Source of the DNA: Mantamonas sphyraenae
Taxonomy: Eukaryota; CRuMs; Mantamonadidae
DNA: 64,000 nucleotides
Direction of reading: 5' to 3'
Assembly: GCA_026936335.1 (NCBI GenBank)
Contig: JAPMXV010000033.1
Coordinates: 124,001-188,000, forward strand
In this document: piece by piece, positions 53,164 to 64,000 of the stretch
Layout of the letters: each line of letters opens with the position of its first letter
How positions within the stretch are numbered: position 1 is the stretch's first letter
Program-made: the position numbers and the translations under genes
Notes under the pieces: generated by a model
The model's database searches: none
Told to the model about the DNA's origin: nothing
Seen by the model: the letters and a program-made list of their open reading frames with translations, nothing else

Positions 53164-55551
53164 TCACCACCTGGTGATTGCCATGACCAACACCTTGTCT
53201 GTCCATGTTTGCCACTGTTCGTCGATGCCATCCACCAGCATGGAGTCTGTGGAGCCCTGGGATTGTGTGGTGTGTGCCCACAGTCCCGTTTGGTTTGCTG
53301 CCACGCTCTTCTGCAGCCCCACGAATGCCTCTGCATGCCTATCCCGTGCCTCGTGCTTGCCCAGTGCCTGATACACCTGTGCCAATAAATACTCACATTG
53401 CATGCGTTTGGCTCGTGCGTCTTGCGCCTCGAGCCATCGCGACGCCTTTGTCAAGAATCCGCGTGCCTGCTCCATGCACCCGTGTGCCATCACACATTGT
53501 CCCATGCACAGATACGTGTTTCCCAGAATGCCTGCGTTCCCGTTGCTGTGGATGCGTGGCAGGTTGGCACGCAGCAGCGCAAAGGCCTTGGCTGTCGCTC
53601 CCAGCTGCAGCTGTGATTGCGCCAACAGCTGCAGAGCCACCAGCCACAGCGACTGCAAATGGTACCGTTCGCACAACGAAAGACCAGCGAGGGCATAGGG
53701 TACGGCAGAGAACACTGCGCCTGCGTTGAGGTGCATTTCGGCAAGCAGCAACTGAAAGGCAACGCTGTGCATGACCCTGCCCGTGCCCACACATTCTGCC
53801 ATGGCTCGCTTGGCTGTTCCAAACGCCTCCTGGGGATTGCTCTCCATCAGAAGGGCAATGTGACGGAAGGTGTTTTGCATGTGTGCGTCAAAGAAGGAGG
53901 CCGGATTGCCACCCTGCATCACCGCCTCCATGTGTCTGCACAACCACTCGGCCACCTCCCGTCGTCCCTGGTTCACTGCCACCTCGTGTAGGATCTGTGT
54001 GGTGACGTAATGCCACTCTGTGGGTGCACCGTAGCGCCAACGCATGCGTGCCTGCACCAACACATCCAACGCGCGTTTGCTCTCGCCACTGCTGTGCATC
54101 AGCGATGCCAGATTGCACATGGCCACACATGCATCCTCCTGGTTGCTGGGCGACCCCTGGTCTCGTTCAAAGGCCAGCTGTAGCTGGGCGTACAAGGACA
54201 CCATGTGTGGGACGCCGTATCGACTCCACAGAGCTGCGTGTGCCAGGTGGCCCTTGCCAGCCAGACCTGCTGCCTTGGCATCACTGGACAGGGCACTCAC
54301 GGTGGCTCCCTGGTGAAGGTGGACAGCACATGCAGGGGCAACAGGGCAAGTGCGTTGGGATGCGTGCTGGCCGAGATGGTGTTCAACGCATGCAGATAGT
54401 CCAGGGACAGACCACGTGCACGTGCCACACAGCGTTCCATCAGCGCCTGCTGGCGACGAGGCAACGAGGCACCTGCAGGGAGGGCGCCCATGATGGTGTG
54501 CAACCACGACAGGGCGTGGCTCAGGCACACGTCGTCGTTCATCTGCTGCGCCGTGCGTACACACTCGTAGATGGCCTGCAATGCCTGATCCAGGTGTCCA
54601 AAGTGGTAATACAGAGCTGCCAGGTTGAGGATGGCAAACTGGATCTGCGAACGCCCGTTTCCCACCCCTGGTGAACGACTGCAATAGTCAAAGTAGCGAT
54701 GGAGGGCATCGAGAGCACCCTGGAATTCACGTGTGTGGATGTGTCGCACATAGTTGAGAAAGTGCACCTGGGGCACTTGGGGCGCTGCCTTGAGCAGTTG
54801 GTGCAACTCGGCGTCCAACTGCTCCACACTCCGCCATGCCATCGCATTGGCCATCTGCATCGTCTCTGCCTGCACAAACTGCTGCAATTCGTGTGCAGAC
54901 ACTGTCTGGTGCATCACTTCCCTCTCTTCCCGCCGTCCTTGCGACACAAACGCGGCCACCTCCTCCAGCAGCCGTCCCAGGTCGTCAAAGTCCATCTCCT
55001 CAAATGCATACAGCATTTTGCGCAGAAACACACCCAACACACTGCGCATTTCCACCGCACCCATCCTTCCTCGAAACTCTGCTCCTTCCCGTGTCAGCCT
55101 CGGCTGGTGAGGACGGTGGAGTTGTGGTTTTGGCGCCAACCCCGACATCCCCCGCACCACTCACCTGCAATCCACACAAATATGTCATCAATGCACTCCA
55201 ACCGAGTCAACTGATGTCCACACCCGCCCATATGTGTCAGTGTGTGTCTTCCTCTCTGTGCACCCTCACACAAGGCGTTGAACACCCCCCGAACCCTACC
55301 CGTTCCTCGAGAAACTCTGCCAATTCGTCGCCACCGGGGGAGCGCAGAGCACGCAGACTGCTCTGAATGTCTGCCAACGAAGGTTCCAACGATTTGCTTG
55401 TGTCCTGCACTGCCTTTACAATCAGCAGGGTCAGTTCGCCACGCAGTGGGTAGGCAATCTCCAACGCGTTGTCCGCCCCTTCTCTGGGTGCCACCCCGGG
55501 GATCAGTGTCATGTACGCCATATTGGCTGGTGTCAGCCGAGGCGTCTGCAT
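53164..55551 (-). CDS. ANAPC5: Anaphase-promoting complex subunit 5
   Basis: Exons complement(55300..55551), (55165..55210; 46 nt), (54301..55084) and (53164..54223) give 713 residues against about 755 in human. Recognised stretches are SVLGVFLRKMLYAF, FLNYVRHIH, QIQFAILNLAALYYHFGHLDQALQAI, NDDVCLSHALSWL and the TPR-rich C-terminal half (AVPYALAGLSLCERYHLQSLWL, YLLAQVYQALGKHEARDRHAE). APC5 is a platform TPR subunit of the APC/C ubiquitin ligase that drives mitotic exit. The start is uncertain: the first exon may be longer or preceded by another, since human APC5 has ~30 residues before the equivalent of LTP. The 53164-54223 acceptor was chosen for phase and a 77-bp intron. Confidence 0.85.
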
Positions 55552-55892
55552 TGGGATGTGGAATCTGTGCAGGTAGGTTTTGTGTGTGGTGCCCTGCGCA
55601 GCGCAGGTTGACGCAACGCAAAACGTCACCCAGGTTGAAGGCAATGTGGACTCGACGCATCCGGCCTGCGTGTCGACTGGTCGTCAATGTGACACCATCG
55701 GGTTGCAGTCGAACCAGGGGAATGGGAATGGGAATGGTCCGTGTGCATGGCATCACCACCAGCTCCACCATCTGTGGCGAAGTGCTTGCTGCACCCGTTT
55801 GCGTTTCGGCCATCAGACACGTCACCACACATCAACAACACAGCCACACACACAACACTCCTCATTTCCCTTCGGGTATTGTGTTGCGTGGC
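55552..55892. other. Divergent intergenic region between ANAPC5 and cardiolipin synthase
   Basis: About 340 bp lie between the two likely starts. A 5' exon of ANAPC5 could lie here. The minus-strand frame starting at 55813 is open but does not splice in phase to the next exon. No other gene is visible. Confidence 0.45.
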
Positions 55893-56740
55893 ATGCACTC
55901 GTCGCCGTCTTCACCTGCCTCCTCCCAGGAGGGTGACAACAACAACGACGCGCCCTCCTCCTCCTCCTCCTCTTCCACCAACAAGCGCAAACGGCCCTCC
56001 TCCCTCCTGGAATACTCCATTTTCAAAGCACCCAACCTCATCACCATGGGGCGTATTCTGGCCACCCCGTACGTGGGTTACCTCATTGTTTCTGGCGCAT
56101 ATCCAGCTGCTGTGGGTGCTCTATTTATTGCCGGCATGTCCGACTGGCTCGACGGCTTCCTGGCCACCCGTTTCGACATGAAAACGGTTCTCGGTTCCTT
56201 CCTGGATCCTCTGGCTGACAAAGTGCTCATGACCACCCTCATGATCACTCTTGGGTACCAGCAGCTGATTCCACGTGGGTTGTTCTGGGTTGATTGATGA
56301 TTGATGGCTCTGATCCTGTCTGACCACTCTGCACACACACACACTCACACTCACACACACCCCCCTCTTTACACCTGACAGTGCCTCTGGTGGGCATTGT
56401 GCTCTATCGTGACGTGATGCTTGTGGGAGGTGCGTTTGTGCACCGTTTGCGTTCCATGCCCCCCAACTTCACCGTGAGTGACTTCTTCGCTGTGGCCCAG
56501 CAAAAGACCATTGAGATCCAACCATCGAACCTGTCCAAGATCAACACAGCCTTGCAACTGGCCCTGGGGGGCATGACCCTCCTCACTGCTGCCATGGAGG
56601 TCGGCGACCCTTACCATCTCTACCCTGTGCTCTGGTGGACAGTGGCCCTCACCACTCTCGGTTCGGGCCTTGATTACTGGCATCGCAGTCGCGAGACCAT
56701 GCGTCTCCTCAACGACACCCAACGCCAGACAAAAGAGTGA
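55893..56740 (+). CDS. CRLS1: Cardiolipin synthase (CDP-alcohol phosphatidyltransferase type)
   Basis: Exons 55893..56274 and 56382..56740 encode 246 residues. The enzyme joins phosphatidylglycerol and CDP-diacylglycerol to make cardiolipin in the inner mitochondrial membrane. Evidence is PNLITMGRI at the first membrane segment, the CDP-alcohol phosphotransferase motif spread over SDWLDGFLATRF...GSFLDPLADK, the RDVML helix, and SKINTALQL. All match eukaryotic CRLS1 rather than the bacterial phospholipase-D type. The leader before PNLITM is Ser-rich with a KRKR patch, not a classical targeting peptide. The frame is open upstream of the chosen ATG, so the true start or a 5' exon may lie further out. 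Confidence 0.9.
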
Positions 56741-56783
56741 CGATGAGTTGAATGATTTCATGTCCTGCTTCCACTTCTCTCTC

Positions 56784-58051
56784 TTATCCGTTGCGTGCAA
56801 AGTACTCCTTGGCCTTGTCGGGATGGGCGACCATGGTTTCGCTGCCAGGCTTCCAGTTGGCCGGGCACACGACGTCGTGGGTGTCTGCAAACTGGAAGGC
56901 CTTGATGAGACGCAGGGTTTCGTCCACACTGCGTCCCACGGGCAAATCGTTGACTGTCATCTGACGCAACACACCCTTGGGATCGATAATAAACAGGCCA
57001 CGCAGGGCCACGCCTGCATCGTCACCCTCCTCCAGCAACACGCCGTAACTCTTGCTGATCTGCTTCGTCAGGTCACTCAGAAGCGGAAAGTTGATTTTGC
57101 CCAGTCCTCCCTTGTTGCGTGGTGTGTTCATCCACGCACTGTGTGTGTACTTGCTGTCGATGCTCACTCCCAGCACCGTGGCGTCGATCTCCTCAAACTC
57201 CGACAGCCGGTCGCTGAACGCAATGATTTCAGTGGGGCACACAAACGTGAAATCCATCGGATAGAACAGCAGCACCAGCCACTTGCCTGGTGCACATGGG
57301 TTGTGTGCGTTGTGTTGTGTTGTGTGTGTGTGTGTGTGTTTGCCCCTTTCGGTGTTAGCCACCCCGCCTTGCGTGTTTCCGGCTCCAACACCCGATTGCG
57401 TCACTTTCCGTCCCGGCCTCCACACACGCAAGGCCGCCCATGCATGCCCCATGGACACTTCCACGTGGGCCATGCTTCACTGGTGTGTGCATTCACGCCG
57501 TAGGTGACCCACACCAGTGTGTGCACATGGCCCCCCGAGCTGCCTGCCTTTTGGCACTCTGATTGATTCCGCGCCAAAAGCAACTCTCCCGCTGGTGTCG
57601 TCATCAGCATACCCAGACCCCCTCCCCACACACACAGATGTCACCCAACCGTCTATTCCCATTGTTGTGTGCCTCAGTGTGCCACATGTGCACGGGACAT
57701 CCACTCACCTCGGTACTGCTCCAGAGTGAGGCGGGAGAAGCCGTCCTGGGCGTTGGGATCAGCGGCGTCTGCAGCAAAGGACGGGGCAGGCTGCTGAACA
57801 CGGGCTTTGGAAGGGCAAGGCTTGTCACACGAGGACACAAAGGTGACCTTGTTCCCAGCCAGTTTGCCCTGGGCACCCTCTGGGATGACACTGCTGTCCT
57901 CGGTGGTGGTCATGTGCTGCACCCCTGCCTGGGCATGCACACAGCACACAGTCAGTGCAATGAGCAGCAACAACGTGGTGCGTGTCCTACCACCACCACC
58001 ACCACCACCACCAATCCTCGACCACATGTGCGATGCTGTTGTTGTCTGCAT
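56784..58051 (-). CDS. Typical 2-Cys peroxiredoxin with signal peptide (PRDX4-like)
   Basis: Exons complement(57709..58051) and complement(56784..57286) give 281 residues from the ATG at 58051; an ATG at 58027 would give 273. The intron is 422 bp with a TG run. A hydrophobic signal sequence ([19 protein letters not shown]) after a Gly run indicates entry into the secretory pathway. The catalytic core has the peroxidatic Cys in FTFVCPTE, an Arg near TPRNKGG, and the resolving Cys in DVVCPANW. The GGLG loop and the C-terminal YF (KEYFARNG) mark a hyperoxidation-sensitive eukaryotic type. It should reduce H2O2 in the ER or outside the cell, like PRDX4. No KDEL-like retention signal is present. 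A Cys pair (SSCDKPC) lies in the N-terminal extension. Confidence 0.93.
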
Positions 58052-58220
58052 TCCAGGTCTTTTTGGTGGTTGCAATGCTGCTCCATGCATCCATGCAATG
58101 CCATCCTTCACACTGTGCCCACCCCCCCCCCGTTCCCCATTTCCCCTCTTGCAGACCATCCAATCCTTCCCTTCCCCTCACCCCCCCCCTTGCCTGACCA
58201 AAGCAAAACCGGACAGAGAC

Positions 58221-60913
58221 ATGGTGAGGTTCCTTGCCACTCTTTGCACACACACACACACACGCAACCACTCACACATGCATCATACCACCTCCCCCCC
58301 ACACACACACACTCTCTCTCTCACTAATAGGGACGAGTCAATTCTCTCGTGCAGTACTCGGAGCTTGTCCTGACCTTCCTCCAGTGTACGTGGCTCCCGC
58401 CAACTTCTGTTCAAAACGCCCCCCAGTGTCTCACACCCCCCCACACGCACAGACATCTCCCTCGTCAACCAAATCGAGGTTGCCTGGCCCGAACAATGGC
58501 GCATCTTTATCAATTGGGTAGGTTATCATGTGTGTATCTCCTCTCCTTGGCCCTTCCCCAGCCACTTGCCCTTCCGCCTGCCGTTTTCGAACAGCTCCTG
58601 GAATTTGGCGCGTGGCGTCGCTCTGACACACACCCCACCCCGCCCGCGTCTCCATCCCTTTACCCCCCCCCTCCTCCCCCCACCGCTTGCTTGGAACACA
58701 CACGCCGATAGACCGATCTGATCAACATCAACCTGCGTATCCAGCTGCCCAACTTCCCCGTGTTTGACTTTCGCGTCCACTTCATCTTCATGACGATTGT
58801 GCTGCCCCTGTTGGCTGCCTTCTTCATGCTCATCATCTACAACCCGTTCCTCTTTGTCATTTGGTACTTCATCCTGCTCACCTCGCTGGCGGTGCTCCTT
58901 GCTGGTCTGGTGCTGCTGTTCCTGCCCTCGGCGGTGCAGGCCACCAATGCCCCACCCACACAACCCACCATCATTGCTGGTGCCGTGGGACTCGTCCTCT
59001 GTGCCATCCTCTACTTCACCTTTGCACGCATCTCCAAGAAGAACAGGCGTGACGAGTACTACAGCAGCGAGGAGGGCCTGAAGGAGCTGCAACGGGAGGA
59101 CAGCACCTCGGTGATGGATGGCATTCGACACGCCGTCAAAAACTTCACTCTGGAAGCAGAGGTGAATCGTATGAAGGAGAGGGAGGAGTACATGTACCAT
59201 CGTAGCACGACACTGATTGTGCGTGACACGGTGATCACCACCGTGCTGGTCGTGGCTGGGTTGGCCTCCATTGGTCTCCTCAATGGCAGTTCTGTGGGTC
59301 GTCGTGTGGCCCAGACCACACTCAGTGTGTTGGGTGACAGTTTGGGCACCCTGCTCATTGTCCTTGCCGCCATTGCCTTTGGGCATCTCGTCCTCTCCCT
59401 GTTTCCCGCCGGCCGTTCCATCCTGTGGAGCATCAAGAAGCCGCTGCGCAACAACTTTGTCAAGGTGATGGTTGTCCTCCTCACCCTCCTGTACATTCCC
59501 ATCACCAACACCATCATGAATGCGGTGGTGTGCCAGGACAGCACCTGCCCCGCAGGCACCACCTTCTACGACAAGAACGGCGTGTACGACCGTGACAGCA
59601 CCGCAGAGGTGCTTCCCTCCCAACTCTGCGAACCTTGCAACTTCCAACACAGCTGTCCCATGGCCAACACCCTGTGTCCCGGTGGCACCCAGGCTCGCCT
59701 TGCCGCCGATGTCTCCTTTGCCTGCCAGGACACAAACTCCTACCTTGTGCCCATTGCGGGCATCATGACTGTGGCCTTTGTGTTGGGTGTGCCTGCCTTT
59801 TACGCACGCGTCGTGCGCTACCACTACCAGGTGCTCAACAAGGTGCGTGTGGAAACCGCCGAGACGTGGGACAAGGCCATTGAGGAGACGCACAACACCG
59901 TGAAACACCTGTATGCCCCCTTTGAGGAGGATTGGGTCTACTGGAAGATTGGTCTGGTTCTGCAGAAGCTCTTTATTGTGCTGGTGCTGCGTCTGTTCAC
60001 CGGTGCCACCACCCTGGTCTGCATCCTCACGGTGGCCATCCATCTCGTGGCCTTTGTCTGGCACATGTACGCCCAACCGTACATTGAGCCCATGCAGGAT
60101 CTCCTCTCCACTGCCACCAACCTGTGCAACACCCTCAATGCCATCGCCGCCCTCCTGCTGGTCTTTCGCGTCGATCTGCCCGTCCTCGTCTTTGTCATCC
60201 TCGTCTTTGTCAACCTCGTCCTGCCCATTGTCGGCCTCATTGTCGGCAAGAGCCAGGAGATCGGTGCACGTGACGCAGACGTGCTCGATGCTCTCGATCG
60301 GGGCGACAAGGTGCCCGACAACGCCAACGCGGGCAAGAGCCGCGAGGTCATTGAGAAGAACCAGGAGGCGTGGCAGAATGTGGACTATGACATCATCGAG
60401 TGGAGCAACAGCAACGTCTCTCGCTTCTTTGTCATCCTCGGCGTCTTTGCCTTTCTCGCCCTTGTGTTTGCCCTGGTCGGCGTGCTCAACACCCAGAGTT
60501 CCTCCACCGCCGTCTACCACTCCTTCCGCACCTCTACAGACACCAACACAACCGCACCCACACAGGCCGAGCTCACCCAGTTTGAGTTTGTCGGCTACAG
60601 CAACTGGCAGACCTTTTCCAACAGCTGCTGTTGCCAGCCCGGCCCATCCTTCAACAACGAACGGGTCGAGCTATGGCGATGCTCCAACGGTTTCAGCAAA
60701 CAACGCCTGCGTGTGCAAGACAACACAGGCGGCGGTGGCACACAGTCGGGTCTTGCCCTTCGCCCATTCTGCTCGCGTACGTTTGCCCCGGGTGTGTGCG
60801 AGCCAAGCTTTGACGTCGTCAACGCAGACTTCCGCGTCGTCCTCTCGTCGGCCTGTGGAGGGTCCTTCAATGGCACAGACCCTGGCGTGGCCGTGCGCAG
60901 CAACCTGTGGTAG
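58221..60913 (+). CDS. Cys-rich multi-span membrane protein, unknown family
   Basis: Exons 58221..58223 (only the ATG), 58331..58385, 58453..58517 and 58712..60913 encode 774 residues with exact phase. The joined start reads MGRVNSLVQYSELVLTFLQ then YISLVNQIEVAWPEQWRIF. At least ten hydrophobic segments follow (for example VHFIFMTIVLPLLAAFFML and VLGVPAFYARVV). An extracytoplasmic loop at about 300-360 is Cys-rich (CQDSTCPAG, CEPCNFQHSCP, NTLCPGG). A second Cys-rich ectodomain (SNSCCCQPGPSF, FCSRTFAPGVCEPSF) ends the protein. The layout resembles protist receptor or TRP-like channel families with EGF/GCC2-type Cys clusters, but no family signature is certain. It diverges from the peroxiredoxin gene, 169 bp between starts. 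Confidence 0.75.
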
Positions 60914-61021
60914 GTACAACCCTTTCAACAATACAATGTGGAAATTTTGATTCATGTGTAAATCGAGCAACTGTGTGGTTGGATGCCATTTGGGTGTCAA
61001 TCAAAATTTCAATCCCTTTTC

Positions 61022-62412
61022 TCACGACGAGTCCTCGTTCCACATGCGCCAGGCCTTCATCATGGTCAGGCGGCGGTCAAACTTGTCGCCAACAAACTCG
61101 AGCCTTTGTCCGTTGCCCGGGTCGCGGATGCGCAACTCCTTGCCGACGTTGATGCCGGCGAGCCCCATGCCCAGCAGACGGATGACGTCGCTGGTCTCGG
61201 TGAGGGCGGGCTGATCCGTTCGCTTGGAGTAGGGCTTCTGAGCAAGGTAGACGGCCAATCGCACGGTGTTGCCGTCGGTGTCCAGGGCGTCCATGTGCCC
61301 TGCAGGCAGGAGGCCGCCGTGGCGCTGGGCGTCGGCAAAGTCAATGGTGCCTTCGCCAAACTCGTAGGGGCTGCGCTCGGAAGAGCTGGTGGCCTGGTCG
61401 TTGAAGAGGTGGTTGTAGAAGGAGTCGCAGAGACGCACGCTGGGACTGCCGTCGCGGTCGACCCAAGCAAAGCTCATGGTGTGCTCCTCGATGACATTGA
61501 GGAGCTGGAGGGAGACGACGTCGTCCATGTCCGGAAGCACAGGGACACCATCGACATTGTCCATGCCCCAGTAGCTTGTCTCTGCGTTCCAGTACGGGGT
61601 GACACTGCGCACGGAGCCGTCCTTGTAGGTGACGAGAAGGGTGCTGTTCTGCAGCTCATAGTCACGCAGGGGTGAACCTTCCAAGAGATGCTGGAGGGTG
61701 TACTCACGCACACTGGGCACAAAGTCACTCTCGGGGGCATAGCCTGTGGGCTGGTACTTGTCGTCCATCTGGACCTCGGCCATGACACTGACATGGGCAC
61801 AACGCACCTGGTAGCCCAACAAACGGGGCAACTCCACAGACACAATGGACTCGTAGCGAGCGAGGGCACCTTGGTTGGCCAGATCCACGAGCTCAGCAGC
61901 CTCGGTGAGGAGGAGACGTGCGCGTCGGAATTGCCAGTAGTCAAAGAAGGCCTGGAGAGCCACGCCATGCTCACGACAGTCGCCAAAGAAGAGGAGAGAG
62001 GCAGAGACGTTGGTGATGCACTGCGTGCCCTTGCGGTTGGTTCGGGGAATGCCAGCCAGACGGATGGCCGCGTCGGAGATGGCATCGAACTGTTCGTGCA
62101 TGGGCGAGTGGAGGTCCTGCAGCTCATGGGTGCGGAAACAGGTTCGAATGTAGGGAGTGGCAGCACGCACAAACTCCTCAGGGTCGGTGATGTGTTGCAA
62201 CGACCAGTTTTCCAACAGCTGCTCAAACACCACAGAGTCCACCTTGGACACAATCTGGTCGGGCACACGTGCACCCACAAGGGACAAGCCACCCGGGATG
62301 AAGTAGGGGCGAGGGGAATCCACCATGCCACGCAGGGAAAAGGTGTGTTCCACAAATGTGCGATACGCTTGTGCCAGCACATCCTCCTCCTGCTCCTCCT
62401 TCTCGCTGCTGC

Positions 62413-62447
<35 letters not shown>

Positions 62448-63901
62448 TTGCCACCATCTTCTGCCTCGTCACCGACTTCCAGGGGCATGCAGCGTCCGTT
62501 GCAGACCAGATCGTGGGATTGGTAGTGCAACAGTTCCATGATCTGGGTGACGGTATCCACATACTCATCCTGTGCAGCCTGGAACACCTCTGCCAGCATC
62601 TGAAGACGATCAATGGTCACCTGCAACTGATGCGACGCACGTGCACGTTCCACCAGACGGTTGATGGCCCCCTTGTAGGTGCGTTCGTCGTCTTGACGTT
62701 CCATGCACATCAGTTCCAACTGGGCAGAGGCAGGCCAGTAGTCCTTGCTCTCATCGCCTGCCACAGATTGGATGCTCAGGTGTGCCAAGTGGCGGAGTTT
62801 GGGCAGACGTGCCTCCAAGCCCAGCAGTTCCGTCTTGTCCAAATCCTCCTCGGCCTGATGCTTGCTGTGCAACTCACGCAGGGTCTGTGCACGCTGCATG
62901 CCCAGTGTGCACTGACGCACCAGGGGTTCAAAGCTTCCCGTGAGCTCAAAGTGGTTCTGGTAGGCGTCACATGCCAGTTGGTAGGCCTGCGCGATGGTTG
63001 CTTCCAGAGCCCCCTCATCCGGTTCCTCGGTGCAATCCTTGACCCACACAATGGGCGTCATGTCACCAGGCAACGTGTGTGCGTCGTCTTCCACCTTGTC
63101 CAGCAGGTACTGGGCATAGGTGCGCCTAGCAAGCTGCAAGGAGGCCGTGTCTTCGTTATCCGAAGCCTCCTCGTTTGAGCCGGTGCCGCAGGATCGCATG
63201 GCAGCCAGGAGGGCACGTGCAGCCGAGTATTGCATGAGGTGAGCGTCGCCGAGGAAGTTCCATGCGTTGTGGACGGTGGAACCGAGGGTGAAGTTGGCCA
63301 AGACGTTGCGAAGGACAGCCACAGAGACACAGGGACGACGGTGGGACTGGTCGCATCGCATAAAGGCCATGGCAAAGCTCTCCTGCACCCGGACATTGTT
63401 GTGGAAACGAGAATCGGTGCAGGTGGCAAAGAGTTTGATCATGTTGCCCTGGCTGCTGAGCAGACCAAAGGCATTGAACAGGGCCATCAGTTCAAACAGG
63501 TTGTACTGAGACAACACCGCCTGGGCTGCATCCACGTCGTCGGGATTGTCACCAAAGGCAAGCTGGGCCACGTTGGCGGCGTGAAAGTCGCGCACCGTGG
63601 CTTGTTGGGATTCCCTCTCTTGGACCTTGCTGACGAGGGTGGAAAACGACGGGGCTACCCCCTGGTCCATGCTACGCCTGGCCACAAGGTCCCTCCATGC
63701 ATTCTTGATCTTGCTGGAGGCCACCTCTTGTTCCTGCTCCTCCGTCAACTCGCTACGACGACGGTTGAGGGTTTGCAGAAACTCGGTCATGCGCTGCACG
63801 TCCTCGGTGCGCTGTGCACACAGGTTGCTCAGATCATCGATGCTTGTGCCATTCACAAGTGTGTCAAAGAACACAGACTGGGATTTGGAAATGTATTGCA
63901 T
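61022..63901 (-). CDS. Large helical protein of unknown function
   Basis: A single exon encodes 959 residues from the ATG at 63901. Frame is open for 27 codons upstream through a CA-rich stretch, so a 5' exon beyond the window is possible. No signal peptide or membrane segment is seen. The first half is mostly alpha-helical with many Gln/Glu/Leu (TEFLQTLNRRRSELTEEQEQ, LRELHSKHQAEEDLDKTELL). A Ser/Asn tract (about residues 475-490) divides it from a more globular half with several aromatic and Gly motifs (PRPYFIPGGLSLVGARVPDQ, AETSYWGMDNVDGVPVLPD). The last ~40 residues contain a basic, hydrophobic helix (RRLTMMKAWRMWNEDSS). I do not recognise the family. Confidence 0.7.
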
Positions 63902-64000
63902 TTCCCCTTGGTTTTGGTTGGGTTGAGTGGCAGCGGCGGCACAAACACAACAACACACACACATACACACATACACACACACACATCCAGGGGGTGCTCT

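Noticed and set aside
55549-55813. ATG at 55813 as the ANAPC5 start
   Set aside because: No GT donor in that frame joins in phase to the exon containing LTPANMAYM, so the internal ATG at 55551 was used.
58526-60520. 664-codon minus-strand open frame inside the membrane-protein gene
   Set aside because: Antisense to a gene with consistent splicing and membrane segments; Asp/His/Gly-rich low-complexity product.
1-64000. CRISPR arrays, rRNA or tRNA genes
   Set aside because: Repeats present are microsatellites or gene duplications; no array with regular spacers and no rRNA or tRNA consensus was seen by reading.

Overview
The window is nuclear DNA of a GC-rich, flagellated unicellular eukaryote. 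Introns are GT-AG, mostly 60-100 bp with some of 270-420 bp that often carry TG/CA runs. Genes are tightly packed on both strands. No rRNA, tRNA, CRISPR array or bacterial operon was seen. CCDC61/VFL3 and AHI1/jouberin point to a basal body and a ciliary transition zone. ENA/VASP and ADF/cofilin point to actin-driven protrusions. The combination fits a free-living protist near the opisthokont/apusomonad/amoebozoan part of the tree, but the sequence alone does not allow a species call.

Layout, left to right: METTL13-like methyltransferase start (-, cut by the edge), FMN reductase (-), secreted carboxylesterase (-), CCDC61 (+), a tandem-domain AMP deaminase (+), mitochondrial bacterial-type glutamine synthetase (+), ADF/cofilin (+), ENA/VASP (+) with a triplicated 3' end, a gene with an RA-like domain (-), a decayed nuclease locus B (+) between two ~315 bp direct repeats, WDR81-like BEACH-WD40 gene (+), glutaryl-CoA dehydrogenase (+), AHI1 (-), intact nuclease gene A (-), serine carboxypeptidase (-), carotenoid-oxygenase-like protein (+), RCHY1-like ubiquitin ligase (+), LSM12 (+), an ARM-repeat/multi-membrane-span protein (-), ANAPC5 (-), cardiolipin synthase (+), secretory-pathway 2-Cys peroxiredoxin (-), a Cys-rich multi-span membrane protein (+) and an orphan 959-residue protein (-). 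Exon joins were chosen so that reading phase closes exactly over each multi-exon gene.

The most unusual content is a pair of related large proteins, locus A (37566-42633) and locus B (19375-24458). Both end in a TnpB/Fanzor-like RuvC nuclease tail: a D-G/D-I-G motif, then about 120 residues later E-x-x-T-[ST] plus a Cys zinc finger, then about 65 residues later [NR]-R-D-V or D-R-D-V. Both begin with a region resembling a PIN/FEN1-XPG nuclease. A is open throughout (about 1,660 residues); B has at least one frame break that cannot be an intron. B is flanked by direct repeats made from the 5' end of the neighbouring gene. This looks like an undescribed eukaryotic class of Fanzor-like, probably mobile, nucleases.

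Other notable points: an AMP deaminase whose first catalytic domain has lost a metal-ligand His and the catalytic Glu while the second keeps both; a carotenoid-oxygenase homologue with two of four iron-binding His replaced; a mitochondrially targeted type I glutamine synthetase; and microexons of 11-27 nt in actin and centriole genes.
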